A stretch of DNA of 64,000 bases from the NCBI RefSeq assembly GCF_003470665.1, contig NZ_QRJZ01000006.1, positions 52,871 to 116,870 of the forward strand. Direction: 5' to 3'. Below are positions 63,424 through 64,000 of this stretch, piece by piece; the stretch's first letter is position 1, and every line of letters starts with the position of its first letter. The stretch is from Collinsella sp. AM17-1 (GTDB lineage Bacteria > Actinomycetota > Coriobacteriia > Coriobacteriales > Coriobacteriaceae). The notes beneath the pieces are model-generated. The model saw only the letters and a program-made list of their open reading frames with translations, made no database searches and was not told the DNA's origin. The translations under genes and the position numbers were made by a program.

Positions 63424-63971
63424 CTGTCCGTTCAGTCCCCGCAGGGGACGATAGCCTAACTCTATTCTATTGTCTCAATTTAGTTGACCGCTGGCACGGA
63501 CGTATCGCGTGAACGGTATCTTTACCTATTTCTTACGATGCCCGGCCATAGAACTAACGCTCGCGACGCTATTGCTAGCGTTCAATATTCTCACTCAACT
63601 GATAGGGATGCGTGAATAAGAATGATGGTGAGCTGAATATCATCGAATTCGGTCCAAAACGTGAGCTAGCTTCATTTATATACATAAAACCGTTTTACCT
63701 ATGCAATTCTGAATCATGGATTTATAGATGCGATGGGGGATAATTTATGGGAAAAAGAGCGTTTACCTTAGAAAAGTTACTTTAGAGCGCCGAAGTGCAT
63801 CATGGGGGAATCACATGCGATATACCGTTCATCGCACTTTGTTGACCGTTCGGGGGCGAGGTGGAATTGCGGTTGGAATTTGGATATAACTAGAGCTGTC
63901 AGCAAGCAGCACCCGTTACGGAAGGGTGCTGAGAGATTCGGCCGAAAGGCCCGAAAGAAAGGTAGGAGGCC
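63424..63971. other. A/T-rich gap with no recognised gene
   Basis: About 550 bases, clearly poorer in G+C than the flanks. It holds two micro-ORFs with GGGGG-type sites (12 codons at 63747, 24 codons at 63816), TATAAC at 63884-63889 as a possible -10, and two hairpins (AGCACCC/GGGTGCT near 63908-63930 and TTCGGCC-GAAA-GGCCCGAA at 63937-63955) in the leader of the next gene. Confidence 0.6.
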
Positions 63972-64000
63972 ATGACGAAAGGTCTGCACGTGCCTTCCGA
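63972..64000 (+). CDS. Start of an unidentified gene (cut by window end)
   Basis: GTAGGAGG precedes ATG 63972, which opens MTKGLHVPS before the window ends. Leader hairpins and the strong site suggest a genuine, well translated gene. Nine residues are too few to identify it. Confidence 0.6.

Noticed and set aside
63901..63971. TPP riboswitch (GGGTGCTGAGAG looks like part of a THI box)
   Set aside because: The second conserved block (CCTGATCTGGATAATGCC-like) is absent and the hairpins are too short.

Overview
The window looks like a chromosomal segment of a Coriobacteriia gut anaerobe, most like Collinsella. I base this on the moderately high G+C, the protein flavour, the L-lactate and acetate fermentation genes, the abundance of PTS and ECF transporters, and the short REP-like palindromes between genes. 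The assignment is inferred from pattern, not from a marker gene. No rRNA, tRNA, CRISPR array, prophage or intact insertion sequence was seen.

Layout. 1-7 kb: a partial TatD hydrolase, tcdA, an SdpR/SdpI-type autorepressor and membrane pair, ettA, a hypothetical gene broken by a one-base frameshift, and a Ser/Thr-rich membrane protein. 7-12.8 kb: a sugar island of lower G+C (LicT-type antiterminator, PTS EIIBC, ceramidase-like protein, AEC transporter, DUF4160 cassette). 12.8-20 kb: nadE, an aminotransferase, ldh, a DUF2974 lipase-like protein and a nucleoid-associated protein. 19.8-25.2 kb: a diaminopimelate/lysine locus read leftward from a lysine riboswitch, in which lysA and dapA form one reading frame, followed by dapB and dapH, with an M20 deacetylase diverging from it. 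25-31.7 kb: small membrane proteins, an HTH regulator plus Ser/Thr kinase, a secreted coiled-coil lysozyme-like protein, and an ATP-grasp ligase with an aspartate racemase. 31.8-35.4 kb: a complete ECF transporter whose S component is preceded by a tryptophan leader peptide and attenuator. 35.5-37.4 kb: a sortase-anchored C69 dipeptidase interrupted by a stop codon. 37.7-43 kb: a lipid kinase with a 30-residue membrane protein, rnd, a zinc peptidase, xseAB and a HIT protein. 43-45.2 kb: a lower-G+C LysR regulator and MFS pair. 45.3-49.2 kb: two tandem acetate kinase genes facing pta. 49.4-54.3 kb: glf plus a glycosyltransferase, then a P1 peptidase, maf and a DJ-1 protein. 54.9-58.9 kb: a very G+C-rich block (EamA exporter, phospho-beta-glucosidase, PTS EIIBC). 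59-64 kb: an IS3 deletion remnant, a TrmA-family rRNA methyltransferase, ppk, and the first codons of another gene.

Main points. The clearest regulatory find is the Trp-Trp-Trp leader peptide with a mutually exclusive antiterminator/terminator in front of the ECF S-component gene; it predicts that this transporter carries tryptophan. The lysine riboswitch above a fused lysA-dapA frame is the second. The gaps hold an unusually rich set of palindromes: hairpins with a constant GGGGACAGGTT loop and changing stems, a 23-bp perfect palindrome, a pair of 45-nt palindromes, and two large nested inverted repeats between convergent genes. Two genes appear broken (one-base deletion near 5393; TAA at 37000-37002), and both need read-level confirmation.
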